64,000 nt of DNA from Melampsora larici-populina 98AG31 (taxonomy: Eukaryota; Basidiomycota; Pucciniomycetes; Pucciniales; Melampsoraceae), in assembly GCF_000204055.1 (NCBI RefSeq), contig NW_006768826.1, forward strand, positions 80,398 to 144,397. The letters are read 5' to 3'. Position numbers and translations under genes: made by a program. Below are positions 33,912-45,002 of the stretch, piece after piece. Numbering within the stretch: the stretch's first letter is position 1; each line of letters starts with the position of its first letter. The notes under the pieces are model-generated. The model did not search any database, was not told the origin of the DNA, and was given only the letters and a program-made list of their open reading frames with translations.

Positions 33912-34339
33912 GCAATGTGAGTTTGTTATTGTTTTCAATCAATGCGTATTTGGGAAAAGGCTCGCAAGCACAATTCTTTTTGAATTAACAGGATTATCAA
34001 ATCTACGGCATTAATTGACTTCAAGATTTTCATCAAGAACATCAAATGAGAAATGACATCAAGACATCAAGACAATCAAGCAACAATTATACTTCAAGAA
34101 AAATTAGCATAAGCGCAAGAATAATCACGACATCAAATGATCACATTTTATTCCTTTTTTTTCCTTTCTTTACAATTTTAGTTTCTATTTTTAATTTTCT
34201 CTATTTCAGTTTCTCTAATTAAAAATTTTTTGGGGCGAGTTATGCCATTTTTTTTTCCTTTTTTCAATTTTTAATTTTACTCAAATTACTCAAGACCATT
34301 TCATTTCATTCAGTATCATTTTTTTTAAGGAAGGGAGGG

Positions 34340-34692
34340 TGTAAGGGATATGCACATAACATTAGGACATGGGATTAGGAGTATGGGATTAGATAGACTG
34401 CACATATGTTTCTCCTCTCAACCCAGCTCCAAAGAATCTTCACTCTTCGAGAGCCATACTTGGGATTCTTTGGAGCTAGGTGAGCATCTCTCTCTCTTTG
34501 GTTGTTTTCTCTTGTTCTTATATCTGTTAGGAGGATCACTGACTCTTCGAGAGCCATACTTGGGATTCTTTGGAGCTAGCTCGTAATCAAAATATAACGA
34601 AGTTCTAAGTTTAAAATCCCGCTCTAGCGCTCTCCCTGAGTCATCCTCCGGAAAGATTCCGGATCTCTAGTGAAGGCTACCAGAGCCTTACA
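34340..34692 (+). repeat. 3' LTR (353 bp)
   Basis: Matches the 5' LTR along its whole length as far as I can compare by eye. It is preceded by the polypurine tract and followed by the target duplication ATCTT. Confidence 0.95.
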
Positions 34693-34812
34693 ATCTTGAC
34701 CGTAATGACGTAGGAGGCCTGTCAGAGGCGTGTGGGATACCACCAAGCGAGAGGTGGTATTGGAGGGTATGGGAGTTCGATCGGCAGGGAGGTGGTATGG
34801 GAAAAAAACTGG
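34693..34812. repeat. Second half of the split tandem unit
   Basis: Begins with the right ATCTT duplication and continues GACCGTAATGACG, CAGAGGCGTGTGGGATACC, GGGAGGTGGTATGGG, matching 27,465-27,575 of the intact unit. Confidence 0.8.
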
Positions 34813-34938
34813 ATCGGCGCTCTGATTCGATATGGTTGGAGATGGGGAAATGTTTCATTGAGGAGTGGGAGGAGACTTGAGATAACCCCGGGGACGTTAC
34901 CCTGATACATGCCCGGCCCACGGGCCTTGACCCCATAC

Positions 34939-35357
34939 GGGGTCGCCAAGTCGCAACTTGGCGGCCCCGGAGTCAAAACCGGATACTCTTGAGATGTGTG
35001 AAAACCTCGGGTAATTCTGAGTTTTCAAGATGGGGTCGCCAAGTCGTGACTTGGCGGCCCCGGGTGTTCCGCGATATCCGAGCACTACCCGACTACGACA
35101 CGCTACGGGGCCGCCAAGTCACGACTTGGCGACCCGGGATGCCCCTTCAATTGGGGATCCCGACAAAAGACGGGGCCGCCAGGTCGCGACTTGGCGGCTC
35201 CTTTAGGTCATCCCAATCAAAAAGGGTCGCCAAGTCGTGACTTGGAGGCCCCGTCTATTTCACATCCTCACACGCCAGGGCCGCCAAGTCACGACTTGGC
35301 AACTCCTTTGGGTCATCACAATCCAAAAGGGTCGCCAAGTCGTGACTTGGCGGCCCC
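34939..35357. repeat. Array of seven spaced 30-bp palindromes
   Basis: Copies at 34,939-34,968, 35,032-35,061, 35,107-35,135, 35,172-35,201, 35,224-35,252, 35,278-35,306 and 35,329-35,357. Consensus halves are GGGGTCGCCAAGTCG and TGACTTGGCGGCCCC, each copy able to form a hairpin of about 13 bp. Spacers are unrelated in sequence and shrink from about 63 bp to about 22 bp. Some copies are present in inverted form (GGCCGCC..GGCGACC). Confidence 0.9.
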
Positions 35358-36120
35358 GTTAATTTTTGGGACGCTAGAATCTACCCGGCCATATTTGGGG
35401 ACACCGCTGTTTTGTGGAACAAACCCCTCTCATTATATTCACTCCACCTGGAATCACCCTCAAGATATATATTTGAGGGTGTTTCCAAACCATCTTTCCC
35501 GGTATGATTAACCTGTGACAACAAGTTAATCATACCAGGTAGCAAAATTTAAAAAGAAAATTGGGGTTAGTAATGTTTATTTTTGGTTTTCTTCCTTTTC
35601 ATGGTCCAGTGGGGTCTTGCAACCATCAATCATCAATTGATGATTGTGAAATTTCAAGCACTCTCATTTTACTCGGTACTCTATAAATGCCCAAAAATAA
35701 ATGTAGTTTGTGTGTTCAAATATTTCCATTAGAATAATGCAATACATTGTATATTGATCCCTGCCTACCCAAGATAAATATTCTTCATTAAAACCATAAT
35801 TTGTTGATCAAATTCCCCAAAAGGAGACCACACAATAAAAAACTCAAGTTTTCACTTCCAAAGGATGACTTGACCCATGATACCATCATGACTTGACATC
35901 AGAAGGTCACCATGGAGCAAGTCATCCTGTTGTATATATATATATTTGTTCAGTCCACACTCCCCAACCTCCCCCTCAATCCAAACTTCTCAAATCAAAT
36001 CACCTCCCTCTGGGCTTATATTGTCTTCACTTCAAATTTTTCTTTCACCAAAGCATCCTCAATCAAATATCTTCAGGCCCTCACAATTTATTCAGCGCTT
36101 TTTCACATCATCTCATTACA
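35358..36120. other. AT-rich spacer
   Basis: No gene supported. It holds a short inverted pair (GGTATGATTAACCTGTGAC... and GTTAATCATACC, about 35,500-35,540) and a TATATATATA tract near 35,933 about 190 bp before the next possible start codon. Confidence 0.4.
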
Positions 36121-36360
36121 ATGGACCCAAGAGAAGCACAACAAATTGGGAGAACTATTCAAAGAAACTATATTCTTTACGCACATGCACAAAATATTAG
36201 ATTGGTCAAAGATATGTGGGAGTGTAGAATGCGGCTTGTTCAGCTTCAAGACAAGGCTCAAGGAAAACCTGAACCCTTCAGTGTTATTTTGTTGATTGAA
36301 ATGACTTGTCATTTCAAACAAGTTGTACAGGAGGCTAGAGACTTTCTTTTTGACATCTGA
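36121..36360 (+). CDS. Possible small ORF, 79 residues, unknown
   Basis: ATG at 36,121 (MDPREAQQIGRTIQRNYIL), then alpha-helical, charged sequence (AQNIRLVKDMWECRMRLVQL, LLIEMTCHFKQVVQEARDFL) to TGA. A TATA-like tract lies about 190 bp upstream. No family recognised. It could be the first exon of a decayed gene or chance. It sits about 850 bp upstream of gene C in the same direction. Confidence 0.3.
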   Translation: MDPREAQQIGRTIQRNYILYAHAQNIRLVKDMWECRMRLVQLQDKAQGKPEPFSVILLIEMTCHFKQVVQEARDFLFDI

Positions 36361-37212
36361 TCCATTTCAGTGCATCAGTCAATTCATCCAATGGCATCCA
36401 ATGTAAGTCTAACCCTAACCCCAACAATAATCTGAGAGGATTGTTACTAAATATATCCAATGCTTCTTGTCTCCTTTGCTTTCACAGCAATTTTGATGCC
36501 AGTGTGAATACAAGGTGGCCAGAGTATGGGAAAAATTAGGTCTATATACATCATATGCTTGTTTGCTGCTTTGGAATTTTGGCAAGATCAATGCTCACAA
36601 AACGGAAGATTAGCATAGATGAAAGAAAATAATGGCAACATGGGTCATATTGGACATGAGATCAAGTGTCAAATAATTGACTTCTCCTCAACATTTATTT
36701 ATCAAAACAATTTTTTTTCCTTGTGTCATTTTGACACCCTTCCTACTCTGAACCAACTTGTTCATTATGCTGAAGAAATTGTCTTGATGTCAAGTGTCTG
36801 TTGGGTTTCCATTGAATTACTTCAAGAAATATATGCCTGCTTGCAACTTGTTCTCTAGCATGCCCTACATGCAGCCAGTGCCTACCATGAGCCACACACT
36901 GGCCTCCTCCAGTTTTTTGCCACTATTCATCATTTGGCCAATTAGGGGTGAGACCCACTTGGATTTGCAAACAATCTGCCCACAGTTTTGAAGACAAAGG
37001 GATCAGTTTTAACCCATAATAAAACCAATCCCTCTGCTCCCAAATCATTCCTCCCACTAACCATCCACTTTCAACTGCTTCATCTAGTCTGAAATTCATT
37101 ATAACCTCATTCTCCACTCAAATCGTATCAACAAACATTCAAATCCTTTTTTTAATATATCATTTAATCTACAAATCTTCAATCAAACTTTACCAAAACC
37201 CAGGTTCCAGCA
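36361..37212. other. AT-rich spacer upstream of gene C
   Basis: No gene supported. A run of T/A-rich sequence at 37,090-37,200 precedes the gene C start and would include its promoter. Confidence 0.4.
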
Positions 37213-37387
37213 ATGGAAGGAAACTCAGGTATTTTCATACATCCTAACCTTGTGCATCCCAGTCACCTTGTGCATCAACTAATTTCAAGCATTCCATCTC
37301 TATCACATTCAGGAGATACTAGCACTGGGTCAGGCACTGCATCTGGATCTGGCCCTGCAGCCATGGAAATTGATCCCATCATGGATC
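37213..37387 (+). pseudogene. Gene C, first exon (interrupted by the 10.9-kb element)
   Basis: Frame from ATG 37,213 (MEGNSGIFIHPNLVHPSHL), a low-complexity TGSGTASGSGPAA linker, then AMEIDPIMD. It is cut at 37,387 inside the codon after GAT, where the inverted-repeat element starts. The direct repeat TGGATC (37,382-37,387) recurs at 48,324-48,329. Gene C belongs to a rust family I know only as hypothetical proteins. The reading frame at the left break matches the phase needed at the right break. Confidence 0.7.
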
Positions 37388-37620
37388 TACGGAATGCGAG
37401 ACGTTCCAAAGTGACAATGCGAAATTTCAAAAATCACAATCCCCGGGTGCAAAATTCAAAAATCAAAGACAAAACTACAGAAAATACTCAAATACAGGGA
37501 TAAAACCCCTGTACCAGAGTAAAAATCATGGCAGAAACACATTTTTGCCCAAATTTCCAGTGGTCGGCACCGTTTTCATTGCATTGTCACCTTTCAACAA
37601 AAAGTACCAGCAACACCAAA
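37388..37620 (+). repeat. Left terminal inverted repeat
   Basis: Pairs with 48,090-48,323 in reverse complement. The longest shared stretch without differences covers about 70 bp from 37,432 (AATCACAATCCCCGGG onward). It also contains an internal inverted pair GTGACAATGC (37,411) and GCATTGTCAC (37,581). Confidence 0.9.
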
Positions 37621-37859
37621 AATCAAAAAATCAAAAACATAAAATCAAAAAACATAAAATACAGTTCTCAAACTGTACAACTCAAACACCAATGTTAGAT
37701 TCTACCGCAGCCAAAAACCACATGTTGGCCAACTAGCTACAAGCTCAGTCTCACAGGTATCAACACCTCCGACCGGAGACATTCTACCATCTGTCTCAAG
37801 AGCTTCAAAGACCTGCTTCCTGTCTCGCTCTCCTCCAAAACCCTCTTCCACCATCATCA

Positions 37860-38100
37860 ATCCTCTTTGATTGCCCTTGATCTTCTCCAATCTTTGTCAA
37901 CCGTTCTTGATCTTCCTCAATCTTCATTATCCGTCCTCGATCTTCATCTTTCTTCGTCAACCGTCTTTGATCTTCCTCAATCTTCGTCAACTGGCCTCGA
38001 TCATCATCAATCTTTGTCAACTGTCCTTGATCTTCTTCTTTCTTCGTCATCCGTCCTCAATCTTCATCTTTCTTCGTCAACCGTCCTCAATCTTCCTTAT
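37860..38100. repeat. Left subterminal tandem array (CTTGATCTTC / CAATCTTCGTCAACCGTC)
   Basis: Imperfect repeats of about 27-30 bp built on GATCTTCCTCAATCTTCGTC. The array resembles, in reverse complement, the GAAGATTGAAG/GATCAAAG array at 47,340-47,810 near the other end of the element. Confidence 0.75.
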
Positions 38101-38375
38101 TGACCACCTAGCTGCTAGGTGACCTTAAAAGTAAGGCCACCTAGCAGGTAGGTGGCCAGCCCATCGCACGATCACTAGGTGATAGTGCGATGGAGCAACC
38201 CAGGGCCGAGACCGCGTCTCGGCCCCGGACCGGGATCCTGTGCCATTGCACAATCATCGAGTGATCGTGCGATGGCACAGGCACCTAACCGCTAGGTAGG
38301 TGTATTTGATTTAACCACCTAGAGATTAGGTGGTTAAATCACTATTAAACCACCTAATCTGTAGGTGGTTAAAGA
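38101..38375. repeat. Cluster of five or more nested hairpins
   Basis: Consecutive palindromes: CCACCTAGC/GCTAGGTGG forms, CCATCGCAC..GTGCGATGG around 38,160-38,193, GGGCCGAGACC..GTCTCGGCCC around 38,206-38,227, CTGTGCCATTGCAC..GTGCGATGGCACAG around 38,238-38,281, and GGTTTAAT/TTTAACCACC types to 38,372. Motif CACCTAG recurs throughout. No gene. This could be recombination-prone satellite or replication-origin-like sequence of the element. Confidence 0.8.
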
Positions 38376-38607
38376 CATAGCCTTGGACTGGGAGTCAAGA
38401 TTCGAATTCGATTCCATCCTGTCTAATCAAGTGTCCCAACTTTCAATCCAACCCGATTATTGATCATCAAACAACTCATCGACTCAACTCACTTTCCCAA
38501 TAAACGAATTGCTTGTTATTTGAGTAAGCGCTTTCAAGATACGATCAACTCCATTTAAATCATGACATCCTTCACTGACTTATGTATTCTTTCACCTTTT
38601 AGTAAGC

Positions 38608-41600
38608 ATGTCTTACGAAACGCGTGCTTCGCCACCTCAACTCAACTTCGATGAGTTGAAATCCCAGGCCTCCTCCGTTTCGGAAACGGATTCCGAAGGA
38701 TCAAGACCAAAAACGAACAACATCATCGGGACTCAGCCGAAGTTCACCGCCCCTTTGTTCCAAACGTTTTCGCAAGCTCCTTCCGCCCCGGGCCCTTTTG
38801 ATGTGGTTCGAAAAGTCGGCTTATCCAATAATGAAGTCCAAGAGATAACTAAGGAGGAGTATTATCGCAATGTCCATTCGACTTCCCGGATTCTCAAAGA
38901 ACAGCTGAGTGTGGCTGGTCTTCCACCACAAGTATACGACCTAATTGAGCAGGCTGGACAGGCATGTGATGATGCTTTCCAAGGTGAAACATTTCCCATT
39001 TGGTAATGGGAAAGGTCAAGAACTGATCATTTCTACCTCATTCCAGATATCGAGCGTGGAAAACAACCTCCTACTCACCCGAATGTCAAAGTGATCTGGA
39101 TCACAGATGATTCTCCGCCTCCGCCCAACGGAAGACGGTCTGAACGGACTCGTGATGCAGTTCCGAGCTACTCCGGAAACCAGTTACGATCGAAGCGAAA
39201 CCGATTGAACCTCACTTCGAAACCCAAAGCCCCTGTTACAAACGAAGATCACGATTCAAACGAAGATGCCCCAGGTGAAGATGATGATGAGGACCAGGAG
39301 GAAGAGGATGTCCAAGTTGATGGATTAGGACCTATTGAAGGAAAAAAACAAATTACAGAAGATGAAGAAAACAAAGATGATGATGAGGACCAGGAGGAAG
39401 AGGATGTCCAAGTTGATGGATTAGGACCTATTGAAGGAAAAAAACAAATTACAGAAGATGAACAAATCGATGTGAATATTGATGATGATGATGGCACTCA
39501 AGATGAACACGCAAACAACCCACCTCACTTGAGTCAACGTAAGGTAAACAAACTGGTCATTCAAACCTCTTCAGATTTAGATGGTGAACCGCTTTTGTCA
39601 TCTAAATCTTCTCCTCCTCCCGAATCGACGAGTGCGCCTTCTCCATCTCCTCAAACCGAACCTCCTCCTGAGGAAAACGCTTCAGATACTGAACTCGCTC
39701 TTCTGCGATTGAGAGAACCGCGATCTTCACCGGTTTCGGAAGTGTCACCTGAACATATTACTCATCACGACGATAGCCAAACGGCCGAAAGAGGAGTGCT
39801 AGATCATTCAGGACAACATGGTCCTGAATCATTACCTGCAGACGTTGATTCAAGACTTGCGGAAGCTTGACTTAACACGGTGAATTTGAATTCACAACAA
39901 TCCACTATGGTTCTCCCATCTGAGACCATTCCATCTGATGGAATCCCGAAGACACCCAATGTCATATCGCCTGGAAATGCTCATGACAGCACGGTTCAAC
40001 CTCTCACTGACACTACAAGAAAGATAATATTTTCTGGGCAGAAAATTAAATTATTGATACACAAAAATATTGAGAGGCCAGGAGGAGAGCAAAAAATGAA
40101 TAAAAATATGCATCTTGTTCCCTGCGTTGAGAACTTCACTCTGCATATTTTTCCGTATTTTTACAGTCCATATTGATAAGTGTACTAACAATAAACCTTC
40201 ACAATCATCCAATTACAACCTGTAACAAGCACTGAAATTTGGCTCATTAGTGTTTAGAGAAACTTTTGATTTCTGAAAATACTCATAACTTTTTCAATTC
40301 CGGTCCAAAACGCTCGATTTTGGGTGCATTGGTAAGCTGGAATTGTCCTCCAAATAGTTCATAATAGGACCACACAGCATGCTGGTCTGCTAAAAAAGAT
40401 ATCATCTTTTTTATACATTTGTACATACAGATCCATAGAATGATTGTCATACTAGCTACATAGTTCTTGATCTTATGAAAGTTCGAGAGGAAGAGTTCAG
40501 CATTCTAATGCACTTAAAATCGAGTGTTTTGAGGCAGATTTGACAAAGTTATAGGTGTTTTCAGAAATCAAAAGTTTCTCTAAACACTAATGAGGCAAAT
40601 TTCAGTGCTTGTTACAGGTTGTAATTGGATGATTATGAAGGTTTATTGTTAGTACACTTATCAATACGGACTGTAAAAATATGGAATAATATGGAGAGTG
40701 AAGCTCTCACCGCAGGGAACAAGATGCATAATTTTATTTATTTTTTGCCCTTCTCCTGGCCTCTCAATATTTTTGTGTATCAATAATTTAATTTTCTGCA
40801 CAGAAAATATTATATTTAGTGTAGTGTGAACTCATCAAGAATCATATTGGTGAGTTTGTATTTTACACTCAGCCAGGAACTTCTCAGAGTAAGACCTCCA
40901 TAGCTAAATCCTTTATGCTTTCAATTATCCTCATTGTGACCTTTGGCTTTCTGACATAGATTCCGAAGTTCAAATCACACCTTGTGAAGATCCCATGGAT
41001 TTAGACATCCCTGTCTTTGACTCGACTGACCTTGGTACCATTCCAACCACAACTGACTCCGATACTTTGGAGATTGGATTTATACTCAAACACCACAAAA
41101 TCTTCAGCGCAAGCTTTACAGAATTTCCACCCAAGAAACTTCCTTCAGCCACCTTTGCAAAAGGAAGAGATAGTGCTTTCTCTCTGATCTCCATGAGGCT
41201 TGATCACATTCCACTCCTCGAGAAGCCATCCTTTCAATTGCCTCTGGGGACTCATTTTTCAGGCAGCAAGATGACTAATTCTGCTTGGCTCCAATTTGTG
41301 AATGAGCAGGGTGAGTACACATGAATGAATAATGAGTCCAGCAAACTCTTATGCTTTTTTTTTGTCACAGGGCTACAATTCTTCACTCCTGCTGAAGGTG
41401 AATTGCTGTTTAGCTCTGAAATATGGAGCCCTTCTTTGTTTCAAGAATCTTTCAATCTGGACCTGGATTCAAATTTATGGCCTTTTCAATTATGGCGGAC
41501 TGTGCGGCCTACTGGATGTCCTTCCCAAAAGAAACGTCGAGAGGTTGCTAATTTATTTCAAGATGCTATTGCAGTTGCTGGGGATCAAGTTATTCACAAG

Positions 41601-42380
41601 AATACCTTTGAAGAAAACCCGGATGCTACTCCTTATGAAAATAGTTATAGATTTGTTTCTCATTTATTATTAACTCGTCCAACCTTAGGCTCCAGTGGTG
41701 GCGGAGAAAATCAACTTACTTCAGGCTTGTCAGGATCTCAATTAATTGCACATGAATCAGCAGTGGTCAAAGCTGGTACATTAAATAATCTTCAAAACTT
41801 TTCAGTCAGTGTTCACGATGTATTAATGGGGCTAGCTGTACTTGATTTACATTCACAAATTCCTGAAAAAGCAACTGATACTGAACAAAAACAAATCAAA
41901 AAAGATATCAATAAGAAGATTGACGAATTGAAGGAGGTTGGGTTTGGTTGGGGTTCCTTGGCCGGTTTCATAACTAGTGGTGTTAGAGGGTTAATGTTGG
42001 CTTCAAGAGATAAGCATGTGCCAGTGGGCAATTCTATGGCAATCATCAAGGCTGCGGAGGAAATTCAAAAGTTGGAGAAGATTCAGATCAAGGAGAAGAT
42101 TTGGTGCCGGACTCATGATTACATTATGGGACTTTTGGTCAAAGGCTATTTCCCTCACAAGCGGTCAGTTCATCCTGGGAAATCAGTGTTTGGTGAAGTC
42201 AAGGTTCAAAAGATTCAGCTGGCCATATGCCTGGCCTACGACATTGGATACTATTGGTCGGTGCAGGTACCAGGTATGACTTGTGCTATTCTTCCTAAAG
42301 CTTATATCCCAACGGTGAAGATCAACAACACCAAAATGACAGTTGTAGGGGAAGAGGAAGATGCAATGGATCTTGAGTGA
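38608..42380 (+). CDS. Gene B: unknown rust-type protein, interrupted by one TGA and a MITE
   Basis: Unknown family. Exons 38,608-38,983, 39,047-40,888 (including a 816-bp MITE), 40,960-41,310 and 41,371-42,380, with good GT..AG ends. N-terminus MSYETRASPPQLNFDEL, then a charged region with a 32-residue duplication (EDQEEEDVQVDGLGPIEGKK twice) and an S/P-rich linker. After TGA 39,868-39,870 the frame continues LNTVNLNSQQST. Exon 3 (MDLDIPVFDST, FAKGRDSAFSLISMRL) and exon 4 (FNLDLDSNLWPFQLWRTV, helical VHDVLMGLAVLDLHSQ) look folded. The C-terminal GWGSLAGFITSGVRGLMLAS then HDYIMGLLVKGYFP resembles gene A. It lies inside the TIR element and reads away from the left end. It could be the element's own mobilisation protein, but no catalytic motif is recognised. 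Confidence 0.6.
39280..39471 (+). repeat. 96-bp in-frame tandem duplication in gene B
   Basis: Two nearly identical 96-bp copies starting at 39,280 and 39,376, encoding 32 residues each in the acidic linker. Being a multiple of three, the duplication keeps the frame. Confidence 0.85.
40011..40826. mobile_element. CACTA-type MITE (816 bp) in an exon of gene B
   Basis: Terminal inverted repeats of about 260 bp: the left end starts CACTACAAGAAAGATAATAT and the right end, reverse complemented, CACTACACTAAATATAATAT. Target duplication TGA on both sides (40,008-40,010 and 40,827-40,829). The arms also share AAATTTGCCTCATTAGTG-type and TGTAACAAGCACTGAAATTT sequences. No coding capacity. Removing it with one TGA copy leaves the gene B frame open (LTE then LIKNHIGEFVFYTQPG). 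Confidence 0.9.
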
Positions 42381-43367
42381 TTGTTTTGTATTTTCTATGT
42401 TTTGTTTTCTGCTTTCGTCACCAAAATACTCTTATGTAAGCAATGTCAACTATCATTGGTTCTTGAGTAATGAAACTTTCCGTGCTACGACCTCTGTGTG
42501 AACCATATGATGACATGTGAGATATGTAAACATATCAACTGTAAGGTGTAAGGCTAAGTGTAATGCTACATGTGTATACATCGTGTAATGGCTGACCACA
42601 ACTCAGCCACCATTCGAGTGGAAGCATTTAACCAGTCCTTTGTTCCCAGATTCTTCTGATCTTATTATTATTGAAATCTGTTCTGTCCGCTTCCTTCAAT
42701 TTGTCGAATCAACCAAGGTAATCCATGTTCTTCCTTTGTCTTCCTGTCTGTTCTTTACTTCACCGAGATGAAGACAGATCATATAAGAAGAAGTATCATA
42801 TCCTCAAGAAGAAATGGAAAGTTGAAGAATCCACAAGAAGCTGAATCTAATTGAATGTAGATGAATAAATCAATCAACATTTCTCAAACATCTGTTCAAT
42901 TCATCGCAAAAGAAGACTCATATAATTCAAAACATTTACCTCTCATGATTTACTCACGAACAATTATTGAAGACAGTGGCACTTGAGATACATGCAGAGA
43001 TGTTTATGTCTTGTGAAGGGCAGGGCAAGTGACTGAGGGGTCCCCCAACTACCAGCCTAACCCTTTGCTAAATGTATCTCGGTGCTTCCGCATTTCATTC
43101 CTCAAAAAATTACTCAATACTCAACTTCAAACAATGAATCATAGATGCAAATTAACTTATATCAAATGATTTACAGCTCACCGTTATTCATTCCTCAAGA
43201 AATTACTCAATACTTATTCATTCAATTATTCATTCATAAGATCTCACATTGAATCATTTCATACAACCAAAATTTTATTCACTTATTTCTTTGCATCCCC
43301 ACACACATTCCAAAATATTCAAGTGTTGAACATACCATTAATCAAAGCAATGTTTTTTTCCCTGTAG
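42381..43367. other. Spacer between gene B and the Tet-like gene
   Basis: No gene seen. AT-rich; contains repeats of ATTCATTCCTCAA(A/G)AAATTACTCAATAC at about 43,098 and 43,189, just upstream of the oxygenase gene. Confidence 0.5.
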
Positions 43368-45002
43368 ATGCCCAAACCAGTATCTGAACTCCGAAAGCAA
43401 AAGATGGTCGAGTACCAAAAACGGAAGAAGGCTCAACAACACAATGCCCAACGGGATCCAGTCCGGGATGTTGGAAGAGAACATGTCAGTCAAAGAATCA
43501 AAGCAGGAATCAAAGACCGGTTTGGCTTGCCAGAGGACTGTGATGTATTCCGAGTTCCTCAATTTGGGAACAGGAAAGAGCGAGTAGTGACCTATGGAAC
43601 TGTGGTACTTGTGAATCTGGCTGGAAATAAGCTTATATGTGTTGCTAGGTTCAACAAAGAGGTCAACTCCCTCAAACTTTCTGTTGTTTCCACATGGCTG
43701 ACGTTTCTTGCTGCAGGACCCCGCCAGCATTGACCCTGCCCAAGTGCAACTTTGGAAAGACTTTCGAAGGGCTATCAAGATCATGCATCAACATTCTGAA
43801 GCACGGGGAGTGATCAAGGAAAATCATGCAGTCAAGATGCTACCGCCCCACGAGCGGCAAGGTACTATGAAAGCATTTGGTCACAGATCATCTAAGCGTG
43901 CTGGACAATATCAAAGAGGAACAGTTATTGGTTTGTTTATCTTCACCTTTCCACAGGAGGAAATTTCAGAAACTTAATTTGTTCAATGTCTTAACACCAG
44001 CAACCTATGCCCAAAATTCATCTACCAGCGAGGACCCAGCCAAACTAGACGAGGACGAAGCCCGCCAAGATGAACTTCCTTGGGTAGTGGACTTTCATGC
44101 TGAAAGGACATGTTCATTATCTCTATTTGTGTATGATTCCAACAAGAAGCTGGCCGAAGACACTGATGCCCCGTTGTGGGGATCAAAAGAGCCAGTGCCT
44201 GGTAGCAAAGAGTGGGAGAAATTACCCAATGCCCAAGTCTTTGGGGACAAGGCTTTTGTGGGATCCAATGTGATTGCTACCACTGGAGGATTCCGCAACG
44301 GAGTTCATTGTGACTTTGATGCCACTGGATTTGCTTCTGGTTTCTTCTGCTTAATTGATGCGAACACATGTTGAGTATTTAATATTCACAGCCTTATGAC
44401 CAATCTGCTGACATATGTAATTTATTACAGCTGAAATTATTACTCCGGCAAGAAGACTCGAACTTTTGGCCGAGAGGAAGGAAGAAATTGAACTAGAGAA
44501 GAAGACTGGACACCGCATTGATAAGAAGCATCTCCAAGTTGGTGCCAAGTTTGTAATTCACATCAGTCACTATTTCAAGTTTATTGTAGACATCAATGCA
44601 GCTGATGTGGTAGAATTACTGTGGGCAACAGATGTTCGCCACAACAAGGAACATTTTTTATTTTCTGAAGGAGAGAAAAAAAAGACAACATACTTGCAGG
44701 GTGCTGTAACAAGGGAAAAAACCAAGGCAAGAAAAGGGATTGGAAAGAGTAAAGGGGCGGTAGACCATGTACTTGCTTATGCTTGTAGCACTCAGATCAG
44801 TACCACTGTGGTGGCAGCCATGAAGGAGATTATGGAACAGCGGGTTGGTTTGGATGATGAGAGCTGGGAAAAATTGCACAGCGGCCTTGCAGAGACCTAC
44901 GATAAGCAGATGCAACGGAAACGGGCCAATTTGGACCATCTTCAGAATAAGATTACTTCTTATAAGGAAACAAAAGGTTCAGCACTCAGATTTTTAAAAT
45001 GA
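43368..45002 (+). CDS. Tet-like 2OG-Fe(II) dioxygenase (TET/JBP-type family)
   Basis: Predicted iron/2-oxoglutarate oxygenase; family members are thought to oxidise methylated bases, and TET/JBP genes are expanded in basidiomycetes and linked to transposons (established). Starts MPKPVSELRKQKM. Pieces: 43,368-about 43,656, about 43,719-43,930, about 43,975-44,370, about 44,432-45,002. Seen: EDCDVFRVPQFGNRKERVV with TYGTVVLVNLAG, RQGTMKAFGHRSSKRAGQY, then the core GSNVIATTGGFRNGVHCDF (HxD iron ligands, H and D) with FASGFFCLID, and KFIVDINAADVVELLWATD. A basic helical tail follows (KRANLDHLQNKITSYKE). The join near 43,930-43,990 does not resolve cleanly by splicing, so a frameshift is possible. 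The stop lies 138 bp from the stop of the convergent alpha-kinase. Confidence 0.7.

Larger units (their letters stand above)
27686..34692 (+). mobile_element. Complete Ty3/gypsy LTR retrotransposon, 7007 bp
   Basis: Two 353-bp LTRs (27,686-28,038 and 34,340-34,692) appear identical by eye and run TGTAAGGG...CCTTACA. They are flanked by ATCTT on both sides (27,681-27,685 and 34,693-34,697). The internal region encodes gag, protease, reverse transcriptase, RNase H and integrase in one continuous frame that is interrupted only by TGA codons. Polypurine tract AAGGAAGGGAGGG is at 34,327-34,339. No clear tRNA-complementary primer site is visible after the 5' LTR. LTR identity means the insertion is recent. 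Confidence 0.95.

Noticed and set aside
34939..35357. CRISPR-like array (regular palindromic repeats with unique spacers)
   Set aside because: The host is eukaryotic, spacers are irregular and shrink, repeats are full palindromes occurring in both orientations, and there are no cas genes.
37867..38122. Plus-strand repeat ORFs (LQSLSTVLDLPQSS type)
   Set aside because: Encoded by the subterminal tandem array; period and composition explain them.
39880..40176. Separate small gene after the TGA in gene B
   Set aside because: It is in the same frame as the preceding exon and ends inside the MITE; best read as gene B continued.
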